A DNA stretch of 64,000 nucleotides from Litomosoides sigmodontis (lineage: Eukaryota; Nematoda; Chromadorea; Rhabditida; Onchocercidae). Positions within the stretch are counted from its first letter, which is position 1. Each line of letters opens with the position of its first letter. The notes under the pieces were generated by a model. It did not search any database. It saw nothing but the letters and a program-made list of their open reading frames with translations, and was not told the DNA's origin. The translations under genes were made by a program, and so were the position numbers. The stretch spans positions 620,001-684,000 of the forward strand of contig OY718805.1 in assembly GCA_963070105.1 (NCBI GenBank), written 5' to 3'. Below are positions 1-12,578 of the stretch, one piece after another.

Positions 1-262
1 GTTGCACTCGAATACTGCTTTCAGTACTTAAACACAGCAGAACCTATCTTTGCGAAGCATCATTCTAAATTTTTCTACCGCTTGCTTTTCCAGGCAATTG
101 AAATAGTAGCTTTTTCTTGTAAAGAGAGATGGCACAAATTAGAAGCTTTTCAAAGTTAAAATTCTAGTTTTTTTCAAGTTTATTATCAGTTCTTTTGCTT
201 AGAATATCTCATTTTCGTTTTTTATTTAAAAAGAATCTTCTAAATTAATTTTTGCGATTCAG
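1..262. other. 5' edge, probable intronic/upstream SMG9 sequence
   Basis: The window opens inside the SMG9 gene. A possible mini-exon lies at 94-118: it follows a ttttccag acceptor, is followed by gtaaag, and its phase (one base left over) fits the exon starting at 263. It is too short to be sure of. The true start codon and the N-terminal exons are probably outside the window. Confidence 0.35.
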
Positions 263-1616
263 ACGAACAAACCACGTCCGATAATGCAGAAGGCACTCAG
301 AAGATATCTCATGCTGCTTTGTCATCGCAGGTAATCACTGGGAATAATTTTCGTTTCCTTTAACTTTACATTAACTTATTGCCATTAAGATGATGAAGAA
401 GAGTATTTTTTTGTATTTACTGTAAAATCGTTGTTGCAGGAAGTGATACCATCTGGAATAACTCGTCCAATTTCTGCATTACGGTTATCTAGTGGATCTT
501 CAGCGACAATTAGAAGTCCTTCACTCCGAACAGACAAGACAAGTTAGCTTTTTGAAACCAGTGGCATGATTTAGAATGTTCTTACAAAATTTTGAAATAA
601 AATTTCAGTTTCTAGATTTTAAAAGTTGAATTGGCAAAGACTGATGGAGTGGTTTTCAGAAATTGCTCGTGGTTCAGCAACAGCATCAACTATTATGGAA
701 CAGTCTCTTGGAGTTATGAAAGCAGCTGTGCGTTTACTTTCGGACACAATGGATTTTACGGATGTTATTGCGGTTTGTTGATTGTTACTATTTTTCGTTT
801 GGGAAAGAGGATGCATGTGAGGTAGTTTAATTACCCTTCTTATTAATGGATGGAAAAAAGTTTCTGCATTTCCTTTACAGGATAAAATTTTTGAAATTCC
901 GTCGACTTTAAGTTAATATTTGATCTGCACTTTTCAGGATTATTTATCTACTACAAATACAAATTTTACTGTCATTGGCATTATTGGACCACAAGGCTCG
1001 GGTAAATCAACACTTCTGAGTATGATAGCTGGTAACGATCACATGGATATGTACAGGTCTGTGGTATTTTCATTGCATATTTTTAAGTTTTATTAGCTGG
1101 GCATAAAATTACCATTACAAGTGATAAATGAATGGCTCTACTGGTCATTTTGTATAGCTGGTATTTTGTTATTTTCTTCCTCCAAAATAATCACTGCATA
1201 TGCGAGGATTTTTTTTGAAGATTTGCCATATTTTTTTTTTTTGGGATTCTCACTCGAAAGAGTGCTTTTTTATTTTCGCTAATCTTTCCTTTTAACGAAG
1301 TTGAAAAGTAACCAATTTCAAGCATTTTAAATTGTGTTGTTAGAAACGTAATGTAGTGAATTAAGGAGTGAATTAACCATTTTATATCATTCGTTGAATA
1401 TATGTAAATGCAGTTGTACACTTTTTTAGGCATTATGCTTTTCGTCCGGCATCTCGCGAAGCAGTTGAATCCTGTCGTTTTCAATCCCAAAAGATAAGCA
1501 TTTATGTAACTAAATCGAGGATGGTTTTACTGGACTGTCAGGTAAATTTCTTCATGGTACCTACAGGGTCATTTTTTAACATAATCTATCAATCAACTGA
1601 TGTATGATCACGATCA

Positions 1617-1651
<35 letters not shown>

Positions 1652-3880
1652 TAACTAGTGACATTGAGTACTGTAAATGGAAAACTGGTCTAAGCAATAG
1701 GAATTAGTATTGTTATCGCGAATACGGTAGATTAAAGAAATTTTATCTGATTTACATTGTAGGCAATCAGTTCTGCGTCTATTCTTAATCATATGTTAAT
1801 TACAACATCATTAGATGGTAATCGTTCTGGAGGTTCGAAAATAATGGACCTTCGTCGAGGATTTGCGGCGCTGTCGGGAGAAGTTGAAGTATTACTTAGT
1901 ATTTTCAGTCTACACTCATAAATTTTCTCGTTAAGTATTTATGAAGCTTAATGAACTAAATTTCTTCATTAAATTCAGGTTTTTGTTAGCTTTCTAGTTC
2001 GAAATGGCCAAAAAAAAATTTTCAGAGCTTACATTTGACAGCGTTTCTTTTGCAAGTATGTCATACCGTAATAATCTCTGTTGACTGGTTTGTTGATATC
2101 GATGTGATTCGGCATGTACGGACCGCAGAAATGCTTCGCATAACGCCGACTCATTACTCACCTGAAACAATGAAATACAAGCCGAATCGTAGAATTAATA
2201 TCGGTAATTTTACATGTTTTATAATGTTTTTCTCATTCATTGATTGATTTAAACTCACTATCGATTGAAGTTGATATTTTGCAGTGTTAGCCCATCAGCG
2301 AGCCAGATCAGAAGACTTTCATCCAAGAAATATGAAAAATCGCGCCAAAATTTTGGAATGTTTATTCAGTGATTCACAGTTGAATATCAAAGGTGGCGTA
2401 TCATTGGGCGGTTTAGGATGTAAGCAATACAGCGAAATCGCATCGAATGTAAATTATCTCTTGCTATCAGAAATGAAGCCACGACCAAAAACGGAATCAT
2501 CAGCAGCTGGTATGTTTGTCTCTCATTTCATATTACTTTCAAAAGTTTTTGGAGATTTGTGATTTGTAAATTAACCTTCAGTATCGTTTATATTCCAAAG
2601 AGATTCATTTTTAATTCATTTTTTATTTTTTAATATGAAAATTCGGGTCGTTTGGTGGCAAGGTTTTTTGTTTAAGTTTTACCATTTTTGACTGCGGACC
2701 ACACTCCGTTACGAGCAATTGTGGATTATGAAGACGTTATACGCCCGTTACGGATTCGATTGCTTTCGCTGCCGAAGGAACCATTTATTTTTGGAAGTCA
2801 ACTTTTTACAGAAATTCAATGGTAATATTTTTCGTATCTTTATTGATATATCCTATCAAAAAATTTTTTAAAAAAGCGCAGAAAATGTTATTCTAGTAAG
2901 TGCTTCAAGCCAGGGAATACAGTGTTCATTTGTCTGACTATAAATCGCTGATTTTTAATGCACAAAATGGGTAACGTTTCTGGAACTTGTTTACAGGTAT
3001 GAATTTGCTACACGAACATGGAGAGCAACATATGGAAGTGCAGAGATTGTAAAATATGCATCAGCGATGACGAAAATTATTGATGAGTAGGTCATTTGGA
3101 ATTACGATCAGTATTAATGAATGCTTGCAAGGTCATTTTAGTGCTTCCAGTTATTGGATATTGATTCTTTCAAATGATTCCTGCATCACAAAATTAAATA
3201 TCTTCCTGGTTTTTTAAGTCATAGTTTGGTTCAGGTCAGATCCTCAATTTAAGAATTTGTAGTCGACGTTGGTTTGAAAAGGAGTTTTAGTTTGTAAATT
3301 GGTTTTTAATTCTTTTCGAATTTAGTTTAAAAATTATAATATCCGCCATCTTTTTTTGGCTCTTTTGGTATAATATTAATTTGAACTGGAGTTCAATTTT
3401 TTGAAGTGAAAAGATTTTTGCGTGAAAAGTATCGTTGATAAATTCATGGAGGTTCAAAACAGTGAATTATTCAGTAATTGTAAAGAGTGCGTAATATAGG
3501 AGGTATTGTATAGTCTGAGACAAAAGACTTAGTCGTAGGCTGATTACGGTTTCTTACTGAATTCATTACTGTTAGTTCCTGTTTTAGATAAACCAGCGTT
3601 TATTTCCTAAAATTTTTTGTTCCCTACCTAATTTACTATGTTTTCCTAATTTATTATAAATCAGTTTTAGGTATATGTGGTTAAAAATCATTAGCAGTCT
3701 TGATCAACTGATAATACATTGTCTTAATGGACCTTGTGTTTTTTTCTAGTCAGTGTTTTATGTTGTAATGGTCTTTATGTTTTTAGGCTTCGATATTTAG
3801 GTGCTACGCTTCTAGGTAAAAACGAAACTCAGGTTTCGGTGAAATGTCCTTATGATTGTGCTCCATTAATGCTTGGTTAA
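263..3880 (+). CDS. smg-9: SMG9, nonsense-mediated mRNA decay factor (5' partial)
   Basis: Family role: SMG9 is a GTPase-like subunit of the SMG1 kinase complex that phosphorylates UPF1 in nonsense-mediated decay. Exons read here, all in matching phase: 263-330, 440-542, 660-772, 938-1056, 1430-1541, 1763-1888, 2026-2203, 2285-2509, 2677-2821, 2997-3086, 3787-3880 (stop TAA). Exon 4 encodes the P-loop GPQGSGKS. The exon at 2026 encodes LTAFLLQVCHTVIISVDWF, close to the AAFLFTVCHVVIVVQDWF block of animal SMG9, and the next starts with HQRARSEDFHPRNM, matching the conserved RREDFCPRK region. The C-terminus, ending in CPYDCAPLMLG, extends past the end of the vertebrate protein. The N-terminus is missing at the window edge. 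Identity is strong; the last junction (3086 to 3787) is inferred from phase only. Confidence 0.88.
1617..1648. repeat. (AT)n microsatellite in a SMG9 intron
   Basis: An uninterrupted run of about 16 AT dinucleotides lies within the intron between the exons ending at 1541 and starting at 1763. It is probably length-polymorphic. Confidence 0.9.
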
Positions 3881-6026
3881 AATGAATTTTACGCTTGAAT
3901 TGAAACATAAGATTTGAATTGGAACTAGTTTTTGGAATTCAAAAACACGTTGAAAATTTTATACTTGAATGCTTCAGTCTTCATATATTACGAGTATAAA
4001 CTTTCATACCCTATTTTGTTTGTTCTACTGTTCACATTCCTTATCTTTTTGATCAGAAATTCAGTGCGTATGCTTCGGCTGAATGTTGGATTTTTTAGTG
4101 TTGTATATTCACAGTGTTATTGGATGAATAACTTTTACTTTATTGATTGTTTTAACTTTTGATAAAAAAAATTGATTAAAATTAATATGTGAACACTAAG
4201 TTTATGAGGCACCGGTTATTACCGGATGCAATACGGCGTTTTTTTATAATGGCCATTCCAGTTGGTTCATAAATGGTATTGCGGTAAACGTAGTGAGTGA
4301 CAAAGAATAATCTTGTTACCTTTGAGTTAGGAAAGGAATGACGGAGTAGGGCTTTTTTGGTTTGTTGTGGTTCTAACGTTTATTGTGTTACATTTCCTGT
4401 TTTCATTTTTATACTTCAGTGAAAAACTTACAAGTGCAGGGATCTGCTGTGCACAGAAATTAAGAAATGTAACACAATAATCCAGTATCACTAGGAATAC
4501 ATGAGGAGTTCAGTAAAGCAATAATTAGGAGAAATAGTTCGTTTGGCTTCAAGTTGTTCACTGTTAATTAAAGTTTAAAATTTTCAATAGTTCAAATGCA
4601 AGACATGCCATTTCCATTGATAATTTATGTGTAATTTATTATCAAAAAATGTATAATATCGAAGCATGCCATTTCATTAGTACTCGTGCTTACAAAAATT
4701 TTTTGAATTGTTCGGATGAAATGTTAAGTTTGCTTTTAAAAGTTCGAAACCCAGTTTTTGTATGATGCATTTTCATTGGCCTAAGCAATAAAAGGTACAT
4801 TTTCCTCGCACTGCAATTCAAATATTCGGGATATTCGGTCACGTCTACCTTTTTTGGAACGGTGCTGCACTGTAATATTGCCATTTAGGGAGTTCTATCA
4901 CTGCGTCTTCCACATTCTGCACATTCCGATAAGGTGCGCACGCCTTATAACTCGAAAATTTCAAACGCTCCAGCATTACTCTTTTGTTGCTCAACTTTCT
5001 AATACCTTGCTTCCAACATTTAAGACCTAATAATCAGGTTTGCCCTCCCCCCTCAGTCTTGTCACTTCAGTAGAAGCTAATCAGGTCGAGGCAGTGTACT
5101 TGAAAAATTTCATAACGATCCTACGTTCCTTAATCAGTCAGTGAGCTGTTGCGCCTTTTTTTCGTTTTGCGAAGAGGACAAATGTTAACCCCGAACAAGG
5201 CATGCTGTTTTCTCTTTTCTCAAAGTGTTTAAAGCTAGCGCAACAAAAGCATAGTCAAATTGTTGTTGTCGGATCGATAATTTTCGTAACAAACAGATTT
5301 TTCTTGATGATGAAAAATTTTGAGTAACATGAGAATTCGGCCACGAATTGATGACTAAGTTGAGGCTCAGAATTTTTAGTGATTCTTCATCCCTACTTTT
5401 TACATTGACCTTCTGCTTCTCTTTTTTACTCACTTTTTACAAGAATTCATCATTTCATTCGGTTCTTTAGTTTTTTATTCAATTCAAATTTGAGATCATA
5501 CGATGTGAATCAGTGAATTAAGCTAATCTTCACGACAATATTGACCGTTTTAATCGAATTGATTTCCGAACCATTGTGTATCGTTGTTTATTTAGATATT
5601 ATAATCTGAATAATTCATCATTATATTAGCTCAAAATGTTCGTCAAAAATGTTCATGTTAATTTTCATATTCTTTTTTAAACTTAATTCCTTTAATCAAG
5701 TAATTTCCCAGTAAAAATTTGTTTGTATTACGTGCGGTCATCCGCAAAAAGCTCTATCATATATCTGCATAGCTCGTAGACATTCCTTCTCAATACTTTA
5801 CGGAAGTGTTTATGTTGTTGTCACATGGAATTTGTTTTGACCTCTTCAAAAATATTGGAACATGCGGGTGTGCTGACAAGTTGCTGACAGAATTATTTCT
5901 TTCCTACATTCAGTCATTCGAGAATATCAACCAGTCGCCATACCTGTTAACGCTATTTAAAAATGGTAGCATATTTTTGAAGTGAGATTCCAGAATAACT
6001 TAACGGAGAAGTGCCGCACCAATTTG
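3881..6026. other. Intergenic, no gene seen
   Basis: AT-rich spacer between the SMG9 stop and the SLC35E1 start. Open frames here (for example 3932-4162 forward and 5185-5433 reverse) are short, low in complexity, and not joined to convincing splice sites. The first few hundred bases presumably hold the SMG9 3' UTR; no clear AATAAA was pinned down. Confidence 0.6.
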
Positions 6027-6036
6027 GTTGCTTCAG
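6027..6036 (+). other. Putative trans-splice acceptor for SLC35E1
   Basis: A pyrimidine-rich ttgcttcag ends four bases before the ATG at 6041. This is the placement expected of a nematode spliced-leader acceptor, and it is the reason the start at 6041 was preferred. Confidence 0.4.
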
Positions 6037-6040
6037 TTTT

Positions 6041-8736
6041 ATGCGTAACTTTCATCACAGTGATAAGCCTGCCCAGCAAAAAGCAAATTTGTTATTGGTG
6101 AAGTCCCGTGCCTTATTTAGATACGATTCTCAAAAACTTAATGTCACTGAAATAAACAGCATGGGCCAATTTTCTACATTAAATAATTTTACATTGCAAG
6201 TTGCTGTCACTTTCACTGCATGGTATTTTGTTAGTTCAGCGTCTAGCATTGTCAACAAAGTTACTTTACAGGTTATTATTGATGTATTTCTTCTCAAAAA
6301 TGTATTACAGTAAATTTAATTTAAAGCAGTTGTTTAATAAAATTTATTGAATTCAGTGGGTACTATTTTTCGAATTCTTGGGTTCAGGTTTATGTTCTTT
6401 TTTCCAGGATTCACAGGCAATTAAGTACTGAAATTTCAAATTCTGAACAAATTACATTTTCATTTCAATTAATGCTGGAAATTTCATACTTTTGCTAGTG
6501 ACTGTTTATAATTATCAGATCCTTAAATGCTCCGCTTGTAGAGCTACCCATATCCTATTACGGTTGCGTTGGTATCACTTTGTTACGTTGAGCTTTGTTC
6601 CATTCCTGTGCTTCGATTGTGGCGTGTCAAACAGCCGTCTATCTCGAACTGTTGCCTTATATATTATATCATTCCAATCTCATTTGGCAAGGTGATTGCT
6701 GTCGTTAGTGCATATGTGAGTGTTTGGCGAGTCTCAGTCTCATACGTGCAAACAGGTGAGTTGTTTCAATTCTAAGATAAGTGATATCTTTTAAGTAAGT
6801 TATATTTACAGATTACACGTATTCCTAAGTAAGCATCATTTATTGATAATTTTATTTACAGTGAAGTTAGCTTCTCTTCTGAACAGCAATAGCTCTCTTA
6901 TTAGCGAAATGTTGCACTCAATCAAATTTGGTAGTAAATTTCAAATAAGTTTTGCTAATTTGTGCTTTTGTTTTATTTCAAGCAGAAAATTGCTTCTCGT
7001 ATATTATAGTAAAAGCAACAATGCCATTATTTGCCGTTTTTTCCGCTCGAGTCGTTCTGAAAGAGCGCCAAACCAAGCATGTTTATCTGTCATTAATACC
7101 GATTATAATTGGAGTTGCTATTACAACATTCACTGAGCTATCGTTTGATTTAGGCGGCCTACTAAGTGCTTTGTTATCTACCGGTATTTATTCGGTGCTA
7201 AACGTTTTTGTCAAAAAGGTACGGATTCTTTAAAATTTAATTCAGCAACATGACTATTACGAATTATAGATGGTCACGCTGTGGTATAGTTTGAGGAATC
7301 ATCGAATTTTTTTCCTTTTTTTCTACAGCGGATATAGCAGTGGAAGAGATATTATTGTGAAATGGAGTGGATGTAAGTTAAATTAGGCTATAAACAATAT
7401 GGATCTTCTGAGTGTTTTAAGCCACTAAAGAAAAGGTTGGGTAATTTCAAGTATCGATAAGTTCTTGGGTTAAACTCTGAAAATCTTTTGACCAGTTGAG
7501 AAATTGAGCGAAGTTAGTTCGATTAAAATCCATATTATAATGCAAATAATTAATGTTCACTTAGAACAGATATACTACATTGAATGGACGTTTGTTTTGA
7601 TTTAGCAAATATTGGTCTTATCATTATTCGATAGTTATTTCAGGTATTAGAAAATACCAATATTCATCCACTTCATTTGCTAGCTTTAAATTCTCGTATT
7701 GCTGCCATCTTATTGTTTCCAGTTTGGTGCCTTCGTGACGGCTTACTATTGTGGCGTGGCGCTGAGTTGACTGTATGTAATTTTTCTTTTGTTTCATTTA
7801 CTCATGATCATTGCTTTTGTATTGCACCTGCTTCTTGTTAATTTTACCTGCGCCTTGTATCCTTTTAATTTATGATAGTTTCAATTCCATCACACTGTCG
7901 TAACATCTAACCTCTTAGATTAATCTCTTAGCATCTAATCTCTTAGATTAATTTCTTTTTTCTTCCATCTCTTAAAATATTTTAAGGCGTATTATTTGCG
8001 TTTTAGCTATTTTTCAAGCTTCTCAATTTATTTTTAGAAGAATCAACCGTCACCTCACGATCCGAATTTTATCGTTTTTTTATTACTTTCTGGCATACTT
8101 TCATTTCTCCAAAATTTGTGTGCTTTCATGTTGATTCATCGCTTATCTGCACTTTCGTACGCAGTAGCAAATGCTGCAAAGCGTATCACAGTAATATCTG
8201 CATCCCTACTTACTCTACGTAACCCGGTTACTCCAGCCAATGTTTTTGGCATGTTTTTATCCATATTTGGCGTCTTTCTCTATAATCGGGTAAGATTTTA
8301 CTCTTATTTATTATAAAATATATGAAATTATTAAATATATGAAAGGATCAGGATAATCTATTCTACATGAGGTACCTATAATTTTTCTACATGGACCTAC
8401 AAAAATCTCATGGGTATCGGTTTTTGAATATTTGCCGAAGTTTTAAAAATTTCTCAAAATGAAAAATTACTACATTAATTTTAGGCTAAACATCGTGAAA
8501 AAGAGTGTCGTGTTCTGCCAAAGTCGCAAACTGATTTGATGATATCTAACACGTCATCAGTTTTCCTAAATGGGTCAGCAGTCTATGGTGACAAGCTTCT
8601 TAGTCCAGGGCCACCATCAATTGATTTGGTTCAGATGATTTGCTGTTGTCCCAAATTATTTCTTCGTTGGGCAGTGGTCGTTATTTTAGGTGCTGTTTTA
8701 ATTTGTTTATTTGTAGGACATCCGGATATCCGGTAA
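6041..8736 (+). CDS. SLC35E1-like transporter (TPT/nucleotide-sugar transporter family)
   Basis: A multi-pass Golgi/ER-type membrane carrier of the triose-phosphate translocator branch of the drug/metabolite superfamily; the substrate of SLC35E1 members is not established. Six exons in phase: 6041-6271, 6542-6755, 7010-7218, 7644-7772, 8038-8289, 8485-8736 (TAA); 428 residues against about 410 in human SLC35E1. Diagnostic segments are SIVNKVTLQ at the end of exon 1 (human NVVNKVILS), [13 protein letters not shown] opening exon 2, [19 protein letters not shown] opening exon 3, and [18 protein letters not shown] in exon 5, the most conserved stretch of the family. Hydrophobic segments fill exons 2-5 and one more lies near the C-terminus. 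The start could instead be the ATG at 6161, which would give 388 residues. Confidence 0.88.
7904..7959. repeat. 28-bp imperfect tandem duplication in a SLC35E1 intron
   Basis: Two adjacent copies of a unit beginning catctaa and containing ctcttagattaat start at 7904 and 7932. The repeat sits in the intron between exons 4 and 5. Confidence 0.7.
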
Positions 8737-9113
8737 ATTTTGATCAATTTATTAATAACATTATGTGTGAAATTTATGTAAATATCGGTTCTTGATAACG
8801 TCTATAACATTCTTTCTTTCTTTTCTTGTTTTTATTGGTTTTGCGTCGAGAAATATGTGTTTTTACTTGAAAATCCATTCCGAACGCTAATTTCTAGCTA
8901 GAACAAGTGCAAGAATTTACGAAACCAAATCGGAACTTGAGCTTTATTGTATGTGTACCAAATTTGCATCACTGTTGAATGTGATATTTTGTATGTTAGA
9001 AATGTTTGCACTCTTTTGCATAGCATGTGCTGAATTCAGTTTTTTCAGATATTTAACGTAAGTTATGGATTTCATATTAAAATCGTGATCTTATAATACG
9101 GAAATTTAATTAG

Positions 9114-9175
9114 GAAATATAGCGGGCATTCAGAAGCAAATGCATTCATTGGCTTCTGAATGCCCGCTATATTTC
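9114..9175. ncRNA. Perfect 24-bp inverted repeat (hairpin)
   Basis: Arms 9114-9137 and 9152-9175 are perfect reverse complements (24 of 24), separated by a 14-base loop. The arm contains the fairly GC-rich block agcgggcattcagaagc in an otherwise AT-rich spacer. The 62-base size fits a small-RNA precursor, but a fully perfect stem is unusual for a microRNA; a foldback element or siRNA-producing hairpin is equally possible. Confidence 0.4.
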
Positions 9176-9200
9176 TGTATAAAAAATTGCACACTAGTTG

Positions 9201-9461
9201 TTAAAAGCTGTTACTGTTGTCACATGACGCTGGAAAAATTTCGTGGCTTATTTTGCGTCTTTCGTCATAAACAATCAACGTGATTTGGAGAGTATCTGCG
9301 ATATGTCCTGTGGCAATAATTCCAACTTCTTTTCTGGATGCCTTATTTTTATGTGGCACTGTATTCCTTTTAACATAAATTAATAGTTCTTTAAAAAGTC
9401 TTTTTTCAAGTGGTATGCTCAACGTTATTGATGTCCAATACATTTGGTCTAAAAATTTCAC
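9201..9461 (-). CDS. Unassigned 86-residue open frame
   Basis: An intact single-exon frame starting with ATG at 9461 next to the perfect hairpin. The product is basic in its middle (segment VPHKNKASRKEVGIIATGH) with no signal peptide and no motif recognised. It reads less like random sequence than its neighbours, but there is no splice, homology or promoter support. It could be chance or a decayed exon. Confidence 0.15.
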   Translation of the reverse strand: MKFLDQMYWTSITLSIPLEKRLFKELLIYVKRNTVPHKNKASRKEVGIIATGHIADTLQITLIVYDERRKISHEIFPASCDNSNSF

Positions 9462-12428
9462 TTGATTTATTCACAATCAAATAAGTGCTGCTGATATTTA
9501 AACTTTTTGTTTGAGCGGCATATATCAGTGCGTAACAGCTATTTCAACATGTGTGTATTCTCCAATTATTAAATTATGAAACACCTTTAAAGGGCTGTTG
9601 TTTTTTTGTTGTCTATAATGCATTATCGTTTCCCAACATTTGTCAATTCACCTTTTTAAAATCCAATTTTTTCGGGAGTTATTTTTTTTTTTATTAAATT
9701 GTTATTGTCTTTGTTGTATTAAAGGGGTAAACTACATTTGCACGTGAAAATAGCCCGCATGCTTGCTTTTAAATGCGCATGCTTGGGCACATTTAGACAA
9801 CATCTCGCAAGTTGGAAGTTTCTCTTCACCTTGACTTTTCATGCTTTACCTTTAGCTACAATAAATAAGTTCTAGGACTTCAATCTTGCAATGAAGATTC
9901 TCTCAAAACGTCAGGAATATATGGAAGTGAAAGCTCGGTAATTAAGTTACATTCATTTGAGTCAGCCAGGTTCGAACGATTAGCCTTATATCTACAATTT
10001 GTATCTGTTTGAGGGAAGAAATGAAGGAAAAAATGCCATAAGTCATATTCGGGCAGCAAAATCAAATTAGCGGTTTGTCACGGGAATGAAGTACACCAAG
10101 TCTTGTCAATTTTGCTTAACCTTAATTTTATTCTTCATAGTGATAAATTACTTGAAAGCTAATTTGGTAGATTCTGTTCGATGTATTTCAGAATCTTTCC
10201 ATAATTCCGGGCTCGGTCACAAAGTTGATCATTCCGGAAATTCTGAAAATGTAGTTTAGGTTGCTGTGTGTCGGCAGAGCTATTTGAGGAATGATGCGGC
10301 TATGTAAACTTATAAAAAGCAAAATTCGTTTCTTTTTCGCATTATTATTAGTCATACCAATGTGTTCTTTCGTGACTCAGAAAAAATGAATTTATAGGAA
10401 TCAAAGGAAAGTTAAAAACAAAAATCGTCAAAAAAGGGAAAAGTTATTTTTTAAATTAGCGAGTTTTTGTCCAAATTGAATTCTCTTTTCTCTTCACCTA
10501 GCTATTTTTTACAATGACATGAAGATGGTATTGTTGGGAAAATATAAATTATTTCCTTTTTCCTCTTCAGTTCCTAAATCACTCTGGAAAGGTTTAAGAA
10601 TCACAATTTAATTTGCCTCACGTTGATTCTAAGCGACAAAACTACAAGATGAATACCTTTGAAGTACCTTAGAGGTTTGCCTCTAACACAATTTTGTATC
10701 ATCCAAGCAAGTTAGGAAAAAGAATAAAATGGAATGGCTACTGTAGAAGATTGTAGAGGTAGTTAATTAATTCTGTTAATATCAGCAAAGAAGAATTAAT
10801 AATATCAATCATCGCTTGAACTTAGGTTTTCCGTTGCTGGATATTTTCCCAAGACTATTATTGCAAGATAGGTGCTGAAATGGAGAGGGATGATTGCAGG
10901 AAGTAATAGCTAACGTTGAGAGTCTCGATTTACAGGACTTTCTTCTTCTCCCTCGAAGCTCTCATAATATCCACTCAGCCTGCCCTCAATATCCTCCACT
11001 CTTTTTGATTTGTTCCTTCCAACTAATTACGCATTTAAAAGTAACTAGAGGAGAAAATTCATTTGCTTTTTATTCCTCATTGTTTTTGGTATAAAAAATA
11101 TCAGTTTTGCCTTCAGAAGAAGATGAATTGAAAAATGAAATGTTTTTCAATCAAAGGTGGCACGTTTATTCGAAGAATAGCAACGTATTATGCAATTTCA
11201 GATAGAAGTTTTCTCTTTTTGCTTAAAACAAGGAAGGGGAAGGTCATATAAGAACAGATACAGTGGTAACACTTCCTCCGCACATATAACCGACGTGAGA
11301 TGAATTTACAGTTCAAAGTTTTATAGAAATTATGAAAATAATATCTGACATTTTTCTTGCAATTAAAGTTGGCGATGAAAAATCTTTTGATTTGATTTAA
11401 ACCAAAAGTTTTCTGGAAATTAAAAATCTTTTCGTTAACAACTACTTTGGAAAATAACATTCTACTGCCACACATCGAAAACAATGCTGCCTCATAGATG
11501 TGGAAGAAAACTACCGAAATTTTCCCTTAAGTGGCATCCTTCTACGCCTCATTCCCTGGGCGTTTAAGTAAACCTACTTGGTAGACAATCACTGTACCGA
11601 TAATTACTGGTGTACTTAAAATTTACGACCATTTTTAGCACAACAATCATACTGTTGTTACACCTCATGAAAAAGAAAAGAAACCAAAGCGACGAGATTT
11701 ATGTAGTAATTCAGCAAAATTTCAAGTCAGTAGTAACAATTGGTACTCTTGAATTTGATTTTTCTCAATTTCAATGTAAAATTTATGCTACGTAATGCGT
11801 TCATTAATTACTTCGATTAGTCATTTTAAAGTTTCAATAAAAAAATCCCTAGTCGCATTTTTTCCGGTTTTAATAGAGACGGCATTTTTTAAATGATAAA
11901 AGATGAACGTGGTGAAAGGATAACGGTAAGCAATATATCAGTGCACTACAAGCCAGGAATGGAAGAATGGATTCGCGTGGCACGCATGTAACATTAGCAC
12001 GAGTATCACTCTCAGATTTCCATCCTTCTTCTCCTTAGCTTCTTCTTCGAAGGCATTCTAATTAGCATGAGTAATAAGAATAATTGGATGAGTGACTACA
12101 GTAACTCAACGCGACAACAAACAAATTAAGAAATTCTACTAAAAGTACTGAAAATTTAATTGTACATGAAGCCGACGAACCAATATTGGGAGAAGACTGT
12201 ATGCCCATATCGCTCTTCAGAAATATCGAATGTACACGAAGTAAAAGTAATGCATCAGCCGTCGAATTACAGGTACAGCAGTAGACTACTCAAATGTACT
12301 CACTCCATCGCTGCATCGATTGCATCGATGCCGCAGTTCTGAGAAATTTTCACAAAGCGCATATCAAAGTACAACAGCGTAGTGTTTGGTTTGTTCGTTG
12401 TGATCGTCTAATGTACTTGCTGGAAGGA

Positions 12429-12442
12429 GGGGGGGGGGGGGG
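12429..12442. repeat. G14 homopolymer upstream of the SOD gene
   Basis: Fourteen consecutive G about 85 bases before the putative trans-splice site of the SOD gene, a striking tract in AT-rich DNA. It may form a G-rich structure or be an assembly-length artefact. Confidence 0.8.
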
Positions 12443-12510
12443 TGCGGGGCATTGACTTGGTGGTTCGTTGAGTGTATGGATGGGTGCGGATGGCTGTGTC
12501 TCTTTAAGGC

Positions 12511-12524
12511 TTCTTTTTTTTCAG
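12511..12524 (+). other. Putative trans-splice acceptor for cytosolic SOD
   Basis: An almost pure pyrimidine tract ending in TTTCAG lies 55 bases before the SOD ATG, with no candidate upstream coding exon. This is what a spliced-leader acceptor looks like in nematodes. Confidence 0.45.
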
Positions 12525-12578
12525 GTTTTCATTGCCGAAACAATTTTATAAAATAGACACCTTAGAAGGGATTACAAC

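Larger units (their letters stand above)
8737..12510. other. Intergenic, holds a perfect hairpin and weak open frames
   Basis: Nearly 4 kb between SLC35E1 and the cytosolic SOD. Apart from the hairpin at 9114-9175 and the open frame at 9201-9461 (both listed separately), nothing recognisable was seen on either strand. Open frames at 9880-10065, 11188-11484 and 12160-12342 look random. A run of 14 G lies at 12429-12442, shortly before the SOD start. Confidence 0.55.

Noticed and set aside
619..825. Overlapping open frames on both strands at 619-825
   Set aside because: They are shadows of SMG9 exon 660-772, whose true frame continues the preceding and following exons.
5185..5433. 82-residue basic frame on the complement
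   Set aside because: No splice sites, motif or start context; composition like random AT-rich sequence.
9749..9789. Short imperfect hairpin with two gcatgcttg copies
   Set aside because: Stem is only about 10 bp with a bulge; not distinguishable from chance.
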